This document shows, in pieces, positions 33,043 to 40,890 of a stretch of 64,000 bases of DNA. Origin of the DNA: Lachnoclostridium sp. UBA5890 (GTDB lineage: Bacteria > Bacillota > Clostridia > Lachnospirales > Lachnospiraceae); contig DJEU01000007.1 of assembly GCA_002431395.1 (NCBI GenBank), positions 70,638 through 134,637 of the forward strand, in the 5' to 3' direction. Each line of letters opens with the position of its first letter. The first letter of the stretch is position 1. The notes under the pieces were generated by a model. That model saw only the letters and a program-made list of their open reading frames with translations, ran no database searches and was not told the origin of the DNA. The position numbers were made by a program, and so were the translations under genes.

Positions 33043-33452
33043 AAGTAGACATATACATCATTACATTGTGGAAGGGGACGAACTTTGCCAAGGGATCCGG
33101 AGCATATGGGATCCTGCTGGAAGTGGTAAAGGCTGGAACTCCTTACACAAAAGAGCATTATGCCGGATGGGAAAACTTGTCCTATCCCAAATTGCAATTA
33201 AGGGCAGTAGTAGATGCGCTTTCATACGTGACAAGACCATGTGATATAAAGGTTCATATCGACAGTGGTTATGTGACAGGAAACTGGGAGACTAAGAAGA
33301 GTGGGAAAAATGCAGACTTGTGGGAGGCACTGAGACAAAAAGCCATGAAAATGGACAATGTGGAGATAGTCTTTGACGGGAAACACGAGTATGCTTCGTA
33401 CCTCAAAAGACAGGTAGAGGCAGGGAAGTATCCGGCCATAAAGGATGAATGA
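33039..33452 (+). CDS. RNase H-like phage protein
   Basis: A 137-residue protein. VDIYIITLWKGTNFAKGSGAYGILLE, then YPKLQLRAVVDALSYVTRPCDIKVHIDSGYVTGNW, matches the RNase HI fold, with the order strand-strand, QLRAV helix, IDSGY(V). Some acidic catalytic positions are not at their usual places (IDSG is present; the first Asp is less clear), so activity is uncertain. The ATG overlaps the Rep stop (ATGA). Its last codons (YPAIKD) are duplicated at 34350. Confidence 0.7.
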   Translation: MKVDIYIITLWKGTNFAKGSGAYGILLEVVKAGTPYTKEHYAGWENLSYPKLQLRAVVDALSYVTRPCDIKVHIDSGYVTGNWETKKSGKNADLWEALRQKAMKMDNVEIVFDGKHEYASYLKRQVEAGKYPAIKDE

Positions 33453-33530
33453 AAGGAGAGATACTATGTTTGAAATTTTTGGAGAATTTGACACATTTTT
33501 AGAATTGAATCAGGCAGCAGAGGGCTTGAA
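33446..33530 (+). repeat. Direct repeat, left copy
   Basis: About 84 bases from GAATGAAAGGAGAGATACTATG through GGGCTTGAAGGA are identical to 34376-34460, and weaker identity extends upstream through the RNase H gene end (TATCCGGC at 33430 and 34352). It flanks an ~850-base cassette. Confidence 0.9.
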
Positions 33531-33612
33531 GGATAAGGAAAAGATTACAGAATGCGTTGGGCGGCTGGTGCTGCCGCCCGGAAAGGAGAATTCATATGAG
33601 AGTCAGAAATAA
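33466..33612 (+). pseudogene. Truncated duplicate of the PcfK-like gene start
   Basis: A 48-residue frame whose first 22 residues (MFEIFGEFDTFLELNQAAEG plus LK) are identical to the PcfK-like protein at 34393. It then diverges (DKEKITECVGRL) and stops. It keeps a good AAAGGAG site, so it may be translated, but it looks like the broken copy left when a cassette was inserted or a recombination occurred. Confidence 0.75.
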
Positions 33613-33886
33613 TGATTTTGCTACGCTTAGAATAAAAAGAATCCAATATTTGTTTGCAGGATATCAAAAAGTGTTTAGATGCAAATCGTGTGGAAAAATA
33701 TATCCGGAGTATGTACCAGATGTATGCCGGCGTTGTGGGAAGGAACTGACGGAGGAAATGAATCCGGAAAAAGCGAGAATATTACGGCCACAATATACGG
33801 ATTTAGTAGAAAAGGTTGTGGCCAAGAAGGGGCTGTTTGGGTGGCGAGTTTTAAGAACAGACGATACGGAAAGGAGTGCCGATTGA
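33596..33886 (+). CDS. Zinc-ribbon early protein, 96 residues
   Basis: MRVRNNDFATLRIKR..., with a four-Cys knuckle CKSCGKIYPEYVPDVCRRCGKEL and a helical tail. The start follows AAAGGAGAATTC. First full gene of the cassette between the two direct repeats. Function unknown. Confidence 0.65.
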   Translation: MRVRNNDFATLRIKRIQYLFAGYQKVFRCKSCGKIYPEYVPDVCRRCGKELTEEMNPEKARILRPQYTDLVEKVVAKKGLFGWRVLRTDDTERSAD

Positions 33887-33888
33887 AT

Positions 33889-34146
33889 ATGAAATGTCCT
33901 AAATGCGGAAAGGAAACGGAGTGGTTAAGAGCTTTGTCGAGAGTAGATAACAAGACAAGGATATGCGATGAGTGTGGAACAAAAGAAGCTCTGGATGCTG
34001 CCGGGTTAACAGAAGGAAGTTCTATAAGAAAATCTATACTTGCGTGCGTAGGAAGAGGATCCACGCCGCAAGACAGAATCAGAGCAAAGGTACAGGCAAC
34101 GGGAAACAAGTGGGCTGTGGAGAATTTCAACGCTACGCATAATTAG
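33889..34146 (+). CDS. Zinc-finger early protein, 85 residues
   Basis: MKCPKCGKETEWLRALSRVDNKTRICDECGTKEALDAAG: a treble-clef-like pair CPKC/CDEC. The C-terminus is basic and helical. A TTG six bases upstream is better spaced from AAGGAG and may be the true start. Lies within the cassette between direct repeats. Function unknown. Confidence 0.65.
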   Translation: MKCPKCGKETEWLRALSRVDNKTRICDECGTKEALDAAGLTEGSSIRKSILACVGRGSTPQDRIRAKVQATGNKWAVENFNATHN

Positions 34147-34155
34147 GAGGAAGCT

Positions 34156-34347
34156 ATGACAAAAGAACAGGTTCACGAAGCTTTATGCAAAGCTCCAGAT
34201 GAAGATAAAATGAGGCTGGCTATAGCTTGCCAGATGAATGGTATTGACGTTCAGGATGTAGAGACAGGGTTGGCAAATGTGCTTACAGGTGTACAAAAAG
34301 TTATAAAACCAGCAATCGAATATTATAGATATTTAGGAGGAAAATAG
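34156..34347 (+). CDS. Small early protein, 63 residues
   Basis: MTKEQVHEALCKAPDEDKMRLAIACQM..., helical, with no recognised domain. A clear TAGGAGGAAGCT site precedes it. It is the last gene of the cassette and ends at the right direct repeat. Confidence 0.6.
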   Translation: MTKEQVHEALCKAPDEDKMRLAIACQMNGIDVQDVETGLANVLTGVQKVIKPAIEYYRYLGGK

Positions 34348-34375
34348 AAACTATCCGGCGATCAAGGATCAATAA

Positions 34376-34460
34376 ATGAAAGGAGAGATACTATGTTTGA
34401 AATTTTTGGAGAATTTGACACATTTTTAGAATTGAATCAGGCAGCAGAGGGCTTGAAGGA
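34376..34460 (+). repeat. Direct repeat, right copy
   Basis: Matches 33446-33530 almost base for base, including the ribosome site and the first 22 codons of the PcfK-like gene. Just upstream the remnant TATCCGGCGATCAAGGAT spells the RNase H C-terminus (YPAIKD) again. Confidence 0.9.
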
Positions 34461-34830
34461 AGAGGGAGATATGGCTTCCCTCCGCAAGCTGGCATCAGAA
34501 AACGGCATTGATGAAATGGATACCGAGGCTTATATCAAGGGTGAGATCCCGGACTTAAGCAATCCAATGACAGCCGCTCTCGGAAAACTGAAAAAGGAAA
34601 AGGAGGAGGAGAGCGGCAATTATGTGACGACTGCGATCATTGGATATCTGGAATCCATCTGCGATGATATCGACATGGCACTCGCGATCCGAAAAAAGGG
34701 AAAGCGCGTCAGCAAAGTGTATGACAAAGTGTATAAGTATGCCAAAGACAACCAGAAGAATCATTGCGGCGTGTGCAGCGATGAAAAAGCCTATCAAATG
34801 GCACGTGAATATTATAAGGGGGCAGAGTGA
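34393..34830 (+). CDS. PcfK-like protein (AcrIIA9-related family)
   Basis: A 145-residue protein. The N-terminal half (FGEFDTFLELNQAAEGL, DMASLRKLASENGI, PDLSNPMTAAL) is a phage-specific helical region. The C-terminal half NYVTTAIIGYLESICDDIDMALAIRKKGKRVSKVYDKVYKYAKDNQ...CGVCSDEKAYQMAREYY fits the PcfK domain, the family that includes the Cas9 inhibitor AcrIIA9. It is followed at once by a PcfJ-domain gene, the classic neighbour. A role against host Cas9 is a hypothesis; PcfK proteins also occur on plasmids with unknown function. Confidence 0.65.
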   Translation: MFEIFGEFDTFLELNQAAEGLKEEGDMASLRKLASENGIDEMDTEAYIKGEIPDLSNPMTAALGKLKKEKEEESGNYVTTAIIGYLESICDDIDMALAIRKKGKRVSKVYDKVYKYAKDNQKNHCGVCSDEKAYQMAREYYKGAE

Positions 34831-36827
34831 TGAAGTTTGATATCGATATTACGCCCTGCCCGGAAAAGTATATCAAGGCAGCAGTGAAACGCCATCTTGT
34901 CCGAGGTGTGCCGGGGAGCCTGGATGAAGATATTATCATTCAAAAGGTGAAGGATGATCTGCTTTGGACCTATCATTATTATGCTCATTCGCGCCATGAT
35001 AATGCGGCTGCACTATCTAATGCGGTACGCGAGCAATGCCGGTCACCAAAAGAAATCATTATTGCAGACATGGAAAAACGGCGATGGTGGACATGGCGGG
35101 ATGGCAAATGGGGAAAGGCAAAGTGCCGCCCTTGGGATGCGTATTATTTTGATATAACCATTCCGAAAGATGTAACCGGACATGTGATCGATAAAGAGAT
35201 GTATGGCATGCATCTCTGGGATATGCAGGAGGAAGTGAATGCGGATCGATATCGGCAGAAACAGCAAAAGAAAGCGGCCGATCAAAAGCGCTTGATTGAT
35301 CAGATCAAACCGATTTCCAAAGCATATGAGGACTGGGCGCTGAACCGATTTGTGAATTTCATGGTATTTGCACCGGAGAACCGAACCGAAGGATATTGTT
35401 CGCATTGCAGAAAGAAAGTTCCGATGGAGCATTTGCAAAACAAACAAAGAGTAATTTGCCCGGAGTGCCATAAAGCGATGGAAGCAAGGACAATAAAAAA
35501 GATGCCTCAGAGGCAGGAAATAAGTACGATGTATGTCCAGCCGATAAAAGAAGGATTTGTATGCAGATTTATCAAATTTACAAAGACCTGGAGCAATGGA
35601 ACAGAATATGTCGATCCGCAGGAAAGATTACGTATGTTCCAGGAATATGGAAAGCCGCAGCGCTGGTTTGAGCGGCGCATCTGGAGTTATGGGGAAGACG
35701 GATATAGTAATGAGTTCGCCGAAAACAGAGTCAAAGGATGGACACGAGCGATGAACTCACCGACGTGCGTGCGTATAGACCGATACTATTCGACAAAGTG
35801 CCATGTCTACAAACGGACTTTGCCGGCATTGATAAAAAAGACACCGGTGAAGCATTTGACCGGATTGGATGAAATGGCGTTTTTGGTAACCAAAGAACAA
35901 CGCTATCAGCAGGGGATTTTTGCGTACATAGATATCCTGGATTACTGCGGAAGATACCCGGTGATCGAGTCACTGTGGAAACTAGGATTTGAAAGACTTG
36001 CTGTAGATATCGTCTGTAATTCCATAAAAATCAAGCCGTCGCGTGAAAACCATAAAGCACTTGGAATTTCAAAGGAATTGTGGAGGTATATGCTAAGGAC
36101 AGATAGGCAGCAGGATGCAAGCTGGATCCTGGCAATGCAGGCACTTTCTAAAGTGCGTGGAACGATTGAAGACAAAGACCAAACAATTCTTGCTATACCG
36201 TCCTCCATACACCGTGAAGAACTTTTTCTAAAAAGAGGACTAAAATTAAGGCGAACGGTGGATTATATCTGCGAACAGGCTAGATATTCAGATCTTACGG
36301 AACCTACAGCAGCACAGCAGTATGTGGACTACCTTAATATGTCAGACAGGCTGCAACTAGACACAATTCTCTATCCAGATAATCTCGAGAATGCACATGA
36401 TCAACTGGTAGAACTGACTAATGATCAGAAAAACAAAAAACGACTTGCCGAGGCGTCGAAAAAGGACAGAGCGATTGAGAAAGTCTATGAGAAGATCGCA
36501 AAAAAATTCTCTTTCGCGGATGAAAAATACATTCTTCGGCCGGCAAAGAGCAATGTCGAGATAGTGCGTGAAGGACAGATTCAGCATATCTGTGTGGGAG
36601 CCGGAAATTACACAGAGAAAATGCTCCGGGGAAAGAGCTATATCTTGTTTCTCCGGCAGCAGTCGGCACCGGACAAGCCCTACTATACCGTAGAGATAAC
36701 GCCGGAGTATGAGATTCTACAGCGTCATGGAAAGTATAACAAAGAACACGAGGAACGTATCGAGGTAGATGCATTTTTAAATCAATTTGTGGAGGAAAAG
36801 ACACATGGCAAAAAGCATTATGCATGA
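34830..36827 (+). CDS. PcfJ-domain protein
   Basis: A 665-residue protein. A zinc ribbon (CSHCRKKVPMEHLQNKQRVICPECHK) lies near residue 190; the C-terminal PcfJ region includes LENAHDQLVELTNDQK, ILRPAKSNVEIVREGQIQHICVG, YTEKMLRGKSYILFLR and YTVEITPEYEILQ. PcfJ-like proteins occur in phages and conjugative plasmids next to PcfK; biochemical function is unknown. The ATG after GGGGG is preferred over an overlapping GTG. Its stop overlaps the HNH-like gene start. Confidence 0.85.
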   Translation: MKFDIDITPCPEKYIKAAVKRHLVRGVPGSLDEDIIIQKVKDDLLWTYHYYAHSRHDNAAALSNAVREQCRSPKEIIIADMEKRRWWTWRDGKWGKAKCRPWDAYYFDITIPKDVTGHVIDKEMYGMHLWDMQEEVNADRYRQKQQKKAADQKRLIDQIKPISKAYEDWALNRFVNFMVFAPENRTEGYCSHCRKKVPMEHLQNKQRVICPECHKAMEARTIKKMPQRQEISTMYVQPIKEGFVCRFIKFTKTWSNGTEYVDPQERLRMFQEYGKPQRWFERRIWSYGEDGYSNEFAENRVKGWTRAMNSPTCVRIDRYYSTKCHVYKRTLPALIKKTPVKHLTGLDEMAFLVTKEQRYQQGIFAYIDILDYCGRYPVIESLWKLGFERLAVDIVCNSIKIKPSRENHKALGISKELWRYMLRTDRQQDASWILAMQALSKVRGTIEDKDQTILAIPSSIHREELFLKRGLKLRRTVDYICEQARYSDLTEPTAAQQYVDYLNMSDRLQLDTILYPDNLENAHDQLVELTNDQKNKKRLAEASKKDRAIEKVYEKIAKKFSFADEKYILRPAKSNVEIVREGQIQHICVGAGNYTEKMLRGKSYILFLRQQSAPDKPYYTVEITPEYEILQRHGKYNKEHEERIEVDAFLNQFVEEKTHGKKHYA

Positions 36828-37098
36828 TGGAATGACCTGCTTTTTATGCGGTGCAAATGGATCGATGGATCATCTGCACTGGCATCATATCTTCGGTGGT
36901 CCCAACCGCCGCTGGTCTGAAAAGTATGGATTAAAGGTGCGGCTGTGCGGGCAGAAATGTCACGAAAACGGTCCGCAGGCGGTACATAAATGCCGGGAGA
37001 CAGATCTTTATCTGAAAGCAGAGGGGCAAAAAGCATTTGAAGAATATCACGGAAGCAGGGAAGAGTTTCAACAGATATTCGGAAGAAACTGGTTGTAA
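36805..37098 (+). CDS. HNH-like zinc-binding phage protein
   Basis: A 97-residue protein: CFLCGANGSMDHLHWHHIFGGPNRRWSEKYGLKVRLCGQKCH, giving two Cys pairs and a His-His core typical of small HNH-type nucleases. The C-terminal segment YLKAEGQKAFEEYHGSREEFQQIFGRNW is a conserved tail. May nick DNA in replication or recombination. The start lies after GGAGGAAAAG, inside the PcfJ gene end. Confidence 0.7.
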   Translation: MAKSIMHDGMTCFLCGANGSMDHLHWHHIFGGPNRRWSEKYGLKVRLCGQKCHENGPQAVHKCRETDLYLKAEGQKAFEEYHGSREEFQQIFGRNWL

Positions 37099-37189
37099 GC
37101 ACCAAATGGCTTTTACATCACGGGTTATAAGTCATTTGAATCATATAGCAGACTGCCGGGGGTATCTCCGGCAGGGAAAGGAGCAAAGA

Positions 37190-38482
37190 ATGGAACAGTT
37201 AAGTATAGTGATCAATGATATGGAGGACGTCACAGAAGCGATAGATCAGGCACAGAGAAAAGCATGCACGTCGATCGTCGAGATTGGATATGTGCTTCGC
37301 AAGGCAGATGATGCGGAGTTATTCCGGCAAAAAGGATATAGCAGTATCTTCGAATTTGCCAAGCAGGAGTACGGCTGGGATAAAGCGCAGACATCAAGAT
37401 TCATGTCGATTAACCGGGAATACAGCGAGGGCGGGTATTCTACTGTGCTTTCAGCACGGTACGAAGGCTATGGTCAAGCTAAGCTGTCAGAAATGCTGCT
37501 GCTTCCGGAGCAGATCCGGGAAGAACTTCATCCGGATATGAAACGGGATGAGATCCGGAAAATCAAGAACGAATATAAAGCAGCAGAAAAAGCACGTGAA
37601 GTTGAAGATTTCGGAAAATCATTTATTCCGGAGGCAGCAGAGGAAAGTCTTTTGGTGCAGAGTATCCGCCATCTGTTCGAATTGGACGCATATGCGCGCC
37701 GTATCCCCAAGTTGTGGCCGCTGATGAAGAAAAAGGATGCCGGAGAAGACTGTAACGAGCAGGATATCTTTCTGGCGTTGTCCGAAAATGGCTATGGGAA
37801 CCAGCGAGCCGGATCGTGCATGTATTTCTTCAAGAAGGCTAACTTCATTGTGATGCGTGGAATGTCCAAAGAAGAGCATTCTTATAATGAGTTGCTGGAG
37901 GCATTATTAAATCTTTCAAGTATCGAATTATCCGAGGAAAATACCTGGTACGAAAAAACATTTGGAAAAAATCTTCCGAAAGATGAAAAAACGATACCAA
38001 AAGTGGCGACAGCCTCGGAAGTTCGAGGGCGAGACCATGTAGCACCAAAGCAGTCAGCACCGACACAAAAGGAAGAGAAAAAAGTGTCGGAAAGCCCGAA
38101 AAACCAGGAAGAACATCCGGTTTTAGAAGGACAGAGCAATATCAGTGAATTTGCTGAAACAATGCCGGTAACCTATGAAAATGCCAAAAATGAGGAGAAA
38201 ACGGAGCCGGCAAAAGTGGCTCCAGCCTCGGAAGTTCGAGGGCGAGACCAAATCGAAGCAGAACAGAAAGAAGGGGCAGAACCGGCCGAAGTAGTTCCGG
38301 ATGTTGTCGATGGCGAATGCCAGTACTGTGCCGGTAATAAGGATATCGAGACAAATGACGGATCCTTTCATCTGCATTTGACAAGGCATGGTACTGGAAG
38401 GATTGAACTTGACAGTGGACTTCGGTATGGAATCATTGAATTTTCGTATTGCCCGATGTGCGGGAGAAAGATGGAAGAATGA
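37190..38482 (+). CDS. Large early protein with N-terminal helical domain and repeat-bearing linker
   Basis: A 430-residue protein. The N-terminal 200 residues are helical and resemble DUF3102-like regulators (EIGYVLRKADDAELFRQKGYSSIFEFAKQEYGWDKAQTSRFM, then GQAKLSEMLLL). A Glu/Lys/Pro-rich linker holds two copies of ASEVRGRD, encoded by near-identical 26-base DNA. The C-terminus has a zinc knuckle (CQYCAG...CPMCGRKM). It may bind DNA or a replication protein. GGAAAGGAG precedes the ATG. Function unknown. Confidence 0.7.
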   Translation: MEQLSIVINDMEDVTEAIDQAQRKACTSIVEIGYVLRKADDAELFRQKGYSSIFEFAKQEYGWDKAQTSRFMSINREYSEGGYSTVLSARYEGYGQAKLSEMLLLPEQIREELHPDMKRDEIRKIKNEYKAAEKAREVEDFGKSFIPEAAEESLLVQSIRHLFELDAYARRIPKLWPLMKKKDAGEDCNEQDIFLALSENGYGNQRAGSCMYFFKKANFIVMRGMSKEEHSYNELLEALLNLSSIELSEENTWYEKTFGKNLPKDEKTIPKVATASEVRGRDHVAPKQSAPTQKEEKKVSESPKNQEEHPVLEGQSNISEFAETMPVTYENAKNEEKTEPAKVAPASEVRGRDQIEAEQKEGAEPAEVVPDVVDGECQYCAGNKDIETNDGSFHLHLTRHGTGRIELDSGLRYGIIEFSYCPMCGRKMEE

Positions 38483-38688
38483 AAGAAAAAAGAACAGAGG
38501 CAGCAGTATGTGATGCGGTCGATGTGATCACGGAAGCGATTAAGCATTACTATATTCCGAAAAAAGTAAAAATTGCCTGGGACGGCTGTTACGCATACTG
38601 CCCGTCGTGTGGAAACGAGGATATCCGCGACGCGGAGTTTCATAAATTTTGCCACGAATGTGGACAGAGATTGGGGGAATTGGAATGA
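38479..38688 (+). CDS. Zinc-ribbon early protein, 69 residues
   Basis: MKEKRTEAAVCDAVDVITEAI ... YCPSCGNEDIRDAEFHKFCHECGQRL: a helix and a C4 zinc ribbon. The start overlaps the previous stop (ATGA), and the end overlaps the next start. Function unknown. Confidence 0.65.
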   Translation: MKEKRTEAAVCDAVDVITEAIKHYYIPKKVKIAWDGCYAYCPSCGNEDIRDAEFHKFCHECGQRLGELE

Positions 38689-38843
38689 TCTATGCACCGG
38701 GACAGATATATCGGATGGCGGGTACCGGAGAGTATGCCCGAATCCAAAAGTGTTTTGCGGCGAAAGCCTTGTGCCTGATCCGCGGAAGACATCATTTGGT
38801 GAGTTACGACAAGTTGTTGTGCGAAAGGAGATACGATGAATAA
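38685..38843 (+). CDS. Small basic early protein, 52 residues
   Basis: MIYAPGQIYRMAGTGEYARI ... YDKLLCERRYDE. Both ends overlap neighbours by four to eight bases, as expected for a tightly packed phage operon, and GGGGGAATTGG lies upstream. No family recognised. Confidence 0.5.
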   Translation: MIYAPGQIYRMAGTGEYARIQKCFAAKALCLIRGRHHLVSYDKLLCERRYDE

Positions 38844-39360
38844 GCAGAGTAGAGACGGAATTATCCGCCTGAAAAAGGAAGGATTGAGCAATGCAGAGAT
38901 TGCCAAAAATCTCAATCTAAAAAAATCCACGGTAATATCCTACATCACATTGATACGAAAAAGTGATGATTGCCCGGAATGGTTCAGACAAAGCCTTAAC
39001 CAGCGGCGGAAACGGATAGATGATGCCATCGAGGATATTATGAAGGAGCTGGCTGCAGGTTTTAGTCTGGAGGCAGTATCTGAAAAGTATGGTGCATCAA
39101 AGAAAACAATTGAAGAGCGCATCAAACTGTACGAAAGTAATTTGGTTCAAGATGATGAATGTTCGAATAAACAACTGCGGATGATTGTCGAAAAGGCGAT
39201 GATCGCAGTTACAGATCAGGGCAAGGTTTTGGCGCTGGCAAGAGCCGGATGGAAGTTGAAGGATATTGCTGCCGAACTTGATGTGACAGAACAGGTTGTA
39301 AAAAAGGTGTTGCAAAGATATTTATCGAGACAGCAGAGTTTGAAAGGAGCAGTGCAATGA
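38836..39360 (+). CDS. Helix-turn-helix protein with repeated HTH segments
   Basis: A 174-residue protein. An N-terminal HTH (IIRLKKEGLSNAEIAKNLNLKKSTVISYI) is echoed by GFSLEAVSEKYGASKKTIEERI and again by GWKLKDIAAELDVTEQVVKKVL. Three HTH-like units in one chain suggest a DNA-binding regulator that touches repeated sites. Coupled to neighbours by overlapping starts and stops. Confidence 0.7.
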   Translation: MNKQSRDGIIRLKKEGLSNAEIAKNLNLKKSTVISYITLIRKSDDCPEWFRQSLNQRRKRIDDAIEDIMKELAAGFSLEAVSEKYGASKKTIEERIKLYESNLVQDDECSNKQLRMIVEKAMIAVTDQGKVLALARAGWKLKDIAAELDVTEQVVKKVLQRYLSRQQSLKGAVQ

Positions 39361-39869
39361 AGAGATACAATGGAAAAGTTCGGTTTTTAGAAACGGATAT
39401 CAATTTTACTGCCGGTAAAATCTACGAGATCAAGGATGGCAAGATTGCAAATAACCGAGGAGAAAAATTCCCTCTTTATGATGAATTTTGGAATTTTGAG
39501 CAGGTAAAGGAGTATTTTGAGGAAAATGGCCAGTATAGTATTATGGGGCTTTCTGTGGAGAAGTATAATCCAAGTACCTTAAAGAAAGTTTACATAAGCG
39601 GTCCGATTACCGGGACAAAAGATTACCTGGAGAAGTTTGAAGATATAGAAACTGCTTTGGTTCTGGTCCATCAAGGAGTGGAGGTGATCAACCCCGCCAA
39701 AGTAAACGCCAATTTGCCGGAAAGTACCACATGGGAAGAGTACATGAGAATGTCACTGTGTATGCTTAGTATGTGTGATGGAATTTACATGATGGAAGGC
39801 TGGCAGCAGAGCCGGGGAGCAACTCTGGAATATGCTTATGCAAAGGGCATGGGAATAACGGTACTTTAA
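39357..39869 (+). CDS. DUF4406 protein (nucleoside deoxyribosyltransferase-like)
   Basis: A 170-residue protein. The C-terminal part KKVYISGPITG ... EVINPAKV ... EYMRMSLCMLSMCDGIYMMEGWQQSRGATLEYAYAKGMGI is DUF4406, a Rossmann-like fold related to nucleoside 2-deoxyribosyltransferases. The N-terminal 75 residues are an extra domain. It may act on nucleotide pools during infection. Last gene of this rightward block. Confidence 0.8.
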   Translation: MKRYNGKVRFLETDINFTAGKIYEIKDGKIANNRGEKFPLYDEFWNFEQVKEYFEENGQYSIMGLSVEKYNPSTLKKVYISGPITGTKDYLEKFEDIETALVLVHQGVEVINPAKVNANLPESTTWEEYMRMSLCMLSMCDGIYMMEGWQQSRGATLEYAYAKGMGITVL

Positions 39870-39872
39870 AAA

Positions 39873-39904
39873 AGAAAACGCCGACACAAGGTGCCGGCAT
39901 TGCC
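39873..39904 (-). terminator. Terminator of the antisense small gene
   Basis: Minus strand: GCCGGCACCTTGTGTCGGC hairpin followed by TTTTCTTTTTT, immediately after the stop of the leftward 44-residue gene. It lies just past the DUF4406 stop and may also slow rightward transcription. Confidence 0.65.
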
Positions 39905-40039
39905 TTAAAATGAGAGTATGTACGCAGCGCATTCACTTAGTGAACCCCACATGGGATTCTTGGTGATTTGTTCCAGAAGTGAGAACAAGATCCAAAGTAC
40001 GAATGTGGCATACCGTACATGATTACTTTTCGTAAGCAT
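39905..40039 (-). CDS. Antisense small hydrophobic protein, 44 residues
   Basis: Leftward gene inside the rightward early region. It starts MLTKSNHVRYATFVLWILFS and ends AAYILSF; the centre is a hydrophobic helix with Trp residues. It has AAAGGAG eight bases before the ATG and its own terminator. An inverted repeat AATAGT-ATG-ACTATT (40072-40086) lies upstream as a possible operator. Such isolated leftward genes are often morons expressed from the prophage, or small membrane toxins. Function not known. Confidence 0.6.
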   Translation of the reverse strand: MLTKSNHVRYATFVLWILFSLLEQITKNPMWGSLSECAAYILSF

Positions 40040-40071
40040 ATGAATTTCTCCTTTCTGTATTTTTGTTTACG

Positions 40072-40086
40072 AATAGTATGACTATT
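40072..40086. promoter_or_regulatory. Inverted repeat upstream of the antisense small gene
   Basis: AATAGTATGACTATT, a perfect 6-bp inverted repeat with a 3-base centre. It is in the gap between the leftward small gene and the rightward gene at 40171, where promoters in both directions are expected. Confidence 0.5.
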
Positions 40087-40170
40087 ATTTTGTTTTGAAA
40101 AATGAAAGGTGATTTGAGAGAGGACTGGGAGGATTAAAAATTATTAAATTAAGAAAGAGAGGAACTCAAA

Positions 40171-40482
40171 ATGAAATTAATAAATGCAGAAACAATTAGT
40201 GGCTATATTAAACGAGAGATAAATCCTTACGGAAGACCATTTAAGGGTTCGGTGTATGAATTTGGATTAAAATTGATGAAGTATCTTGAAAATGCAAGTG
40301 CTGATTATGATGTAGATAAGGTTGTGGAGTTACTTGAAAAGCAATCTTGTGATACAGAAATTTTTGAAGAAACACCGACGAGGATATCTGGAGTTTTTTC
40401 ATATGATTTAAAAACACACAAGATGGTAGAGCTTGCCGATGCAATTCAAATAGTAAGGGATGGTGGAAAGAATGACAATTGA
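40171..40482 (+). CDS. Hypothetical early protein, 103 residues
   Basis: MKLINAETISGYIKREINPYGRPFKGSVYEFGLKLMKYLENAS..., followed by an acidic helix and a basic tail. AGAGAGGAACTC precedes the start. Proteins starting KLINAE with a following xxVVELLEK segment are frequent in Clostridia prophages but lack a known role. Overlaps the next gene start by 11 bases. Confidence 0.65.
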   Translation: MKLINAETISGYIKREINPYGRPFKGSVYEFGLKLMKYLENASADYDVDKVVELLEKQSCDTEIFEETPTRISGVFSYDLKTHKMVELADAIQIVRDGGKNDN

Positions 40483-40890
40483 TGAAGTAATACAAGAATA
40501 TAAAGAGGAAGCGGAAGAACAAAGAAAGGTTGCAAAATCACTCAAAGCCGAAGAATATCTTTTTTATGCCAAAAAAACGAGCAAATTGCGGAATGGTTGG
40601 AAGAACTGAAAGCATTGAGACAGAATAAAAAATGCATTCCTTTTGCAACAATCCAAATTGATAAAAAATATTTGCAGAAAATTGTGGATGAAAAACTAAA
40701 GAGTATTGAATTAGATATTCAGGCAATAAGGAATAAGGCCATTGATGATGTAATGGAAAAATGTGAAATACAAAGCAGAGTAATTTGCGATGCAGAGCAA
40801 CAAATAGAATATTATGGATTAAGCATTAGAGAACTACGCAATATAGTAGCTGGCTTAAAACAAGAAAGTGAGGCAAAAAATGAAAAATAG
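40472..40890 (+). pseudogene. Small helical early protein with a one-base frame break in an A7 tract
   Basis: The frame starts MTIDEVIQEYKEEAEEQRKVA and reaches LFYAKK. It then leaves the expected family sequence. Adding one A in the A7 run at 40571-40577 continues it as NEQIAEWLEELKALRQNKKC..., ending NIVAGLKQESEAKNEK. That joined protein of about 139 residues is the normal shape of this phage family (NEQIAEWLEELK is typical). So there is a one-base deletion, a sequencing error at a homopolymer, or slippage on the A run. Function unknown. Confidence 0.65.

Noticed and set aside
40571..40577. Classical -1 slippery heptamer in the split small gene.
   Set aside because: In the zero frame the codons are AAA-AAA-ACG after GCC, so a tandem slip would mis-pair at the first codon; a lost base or homopolymer error is simpler.
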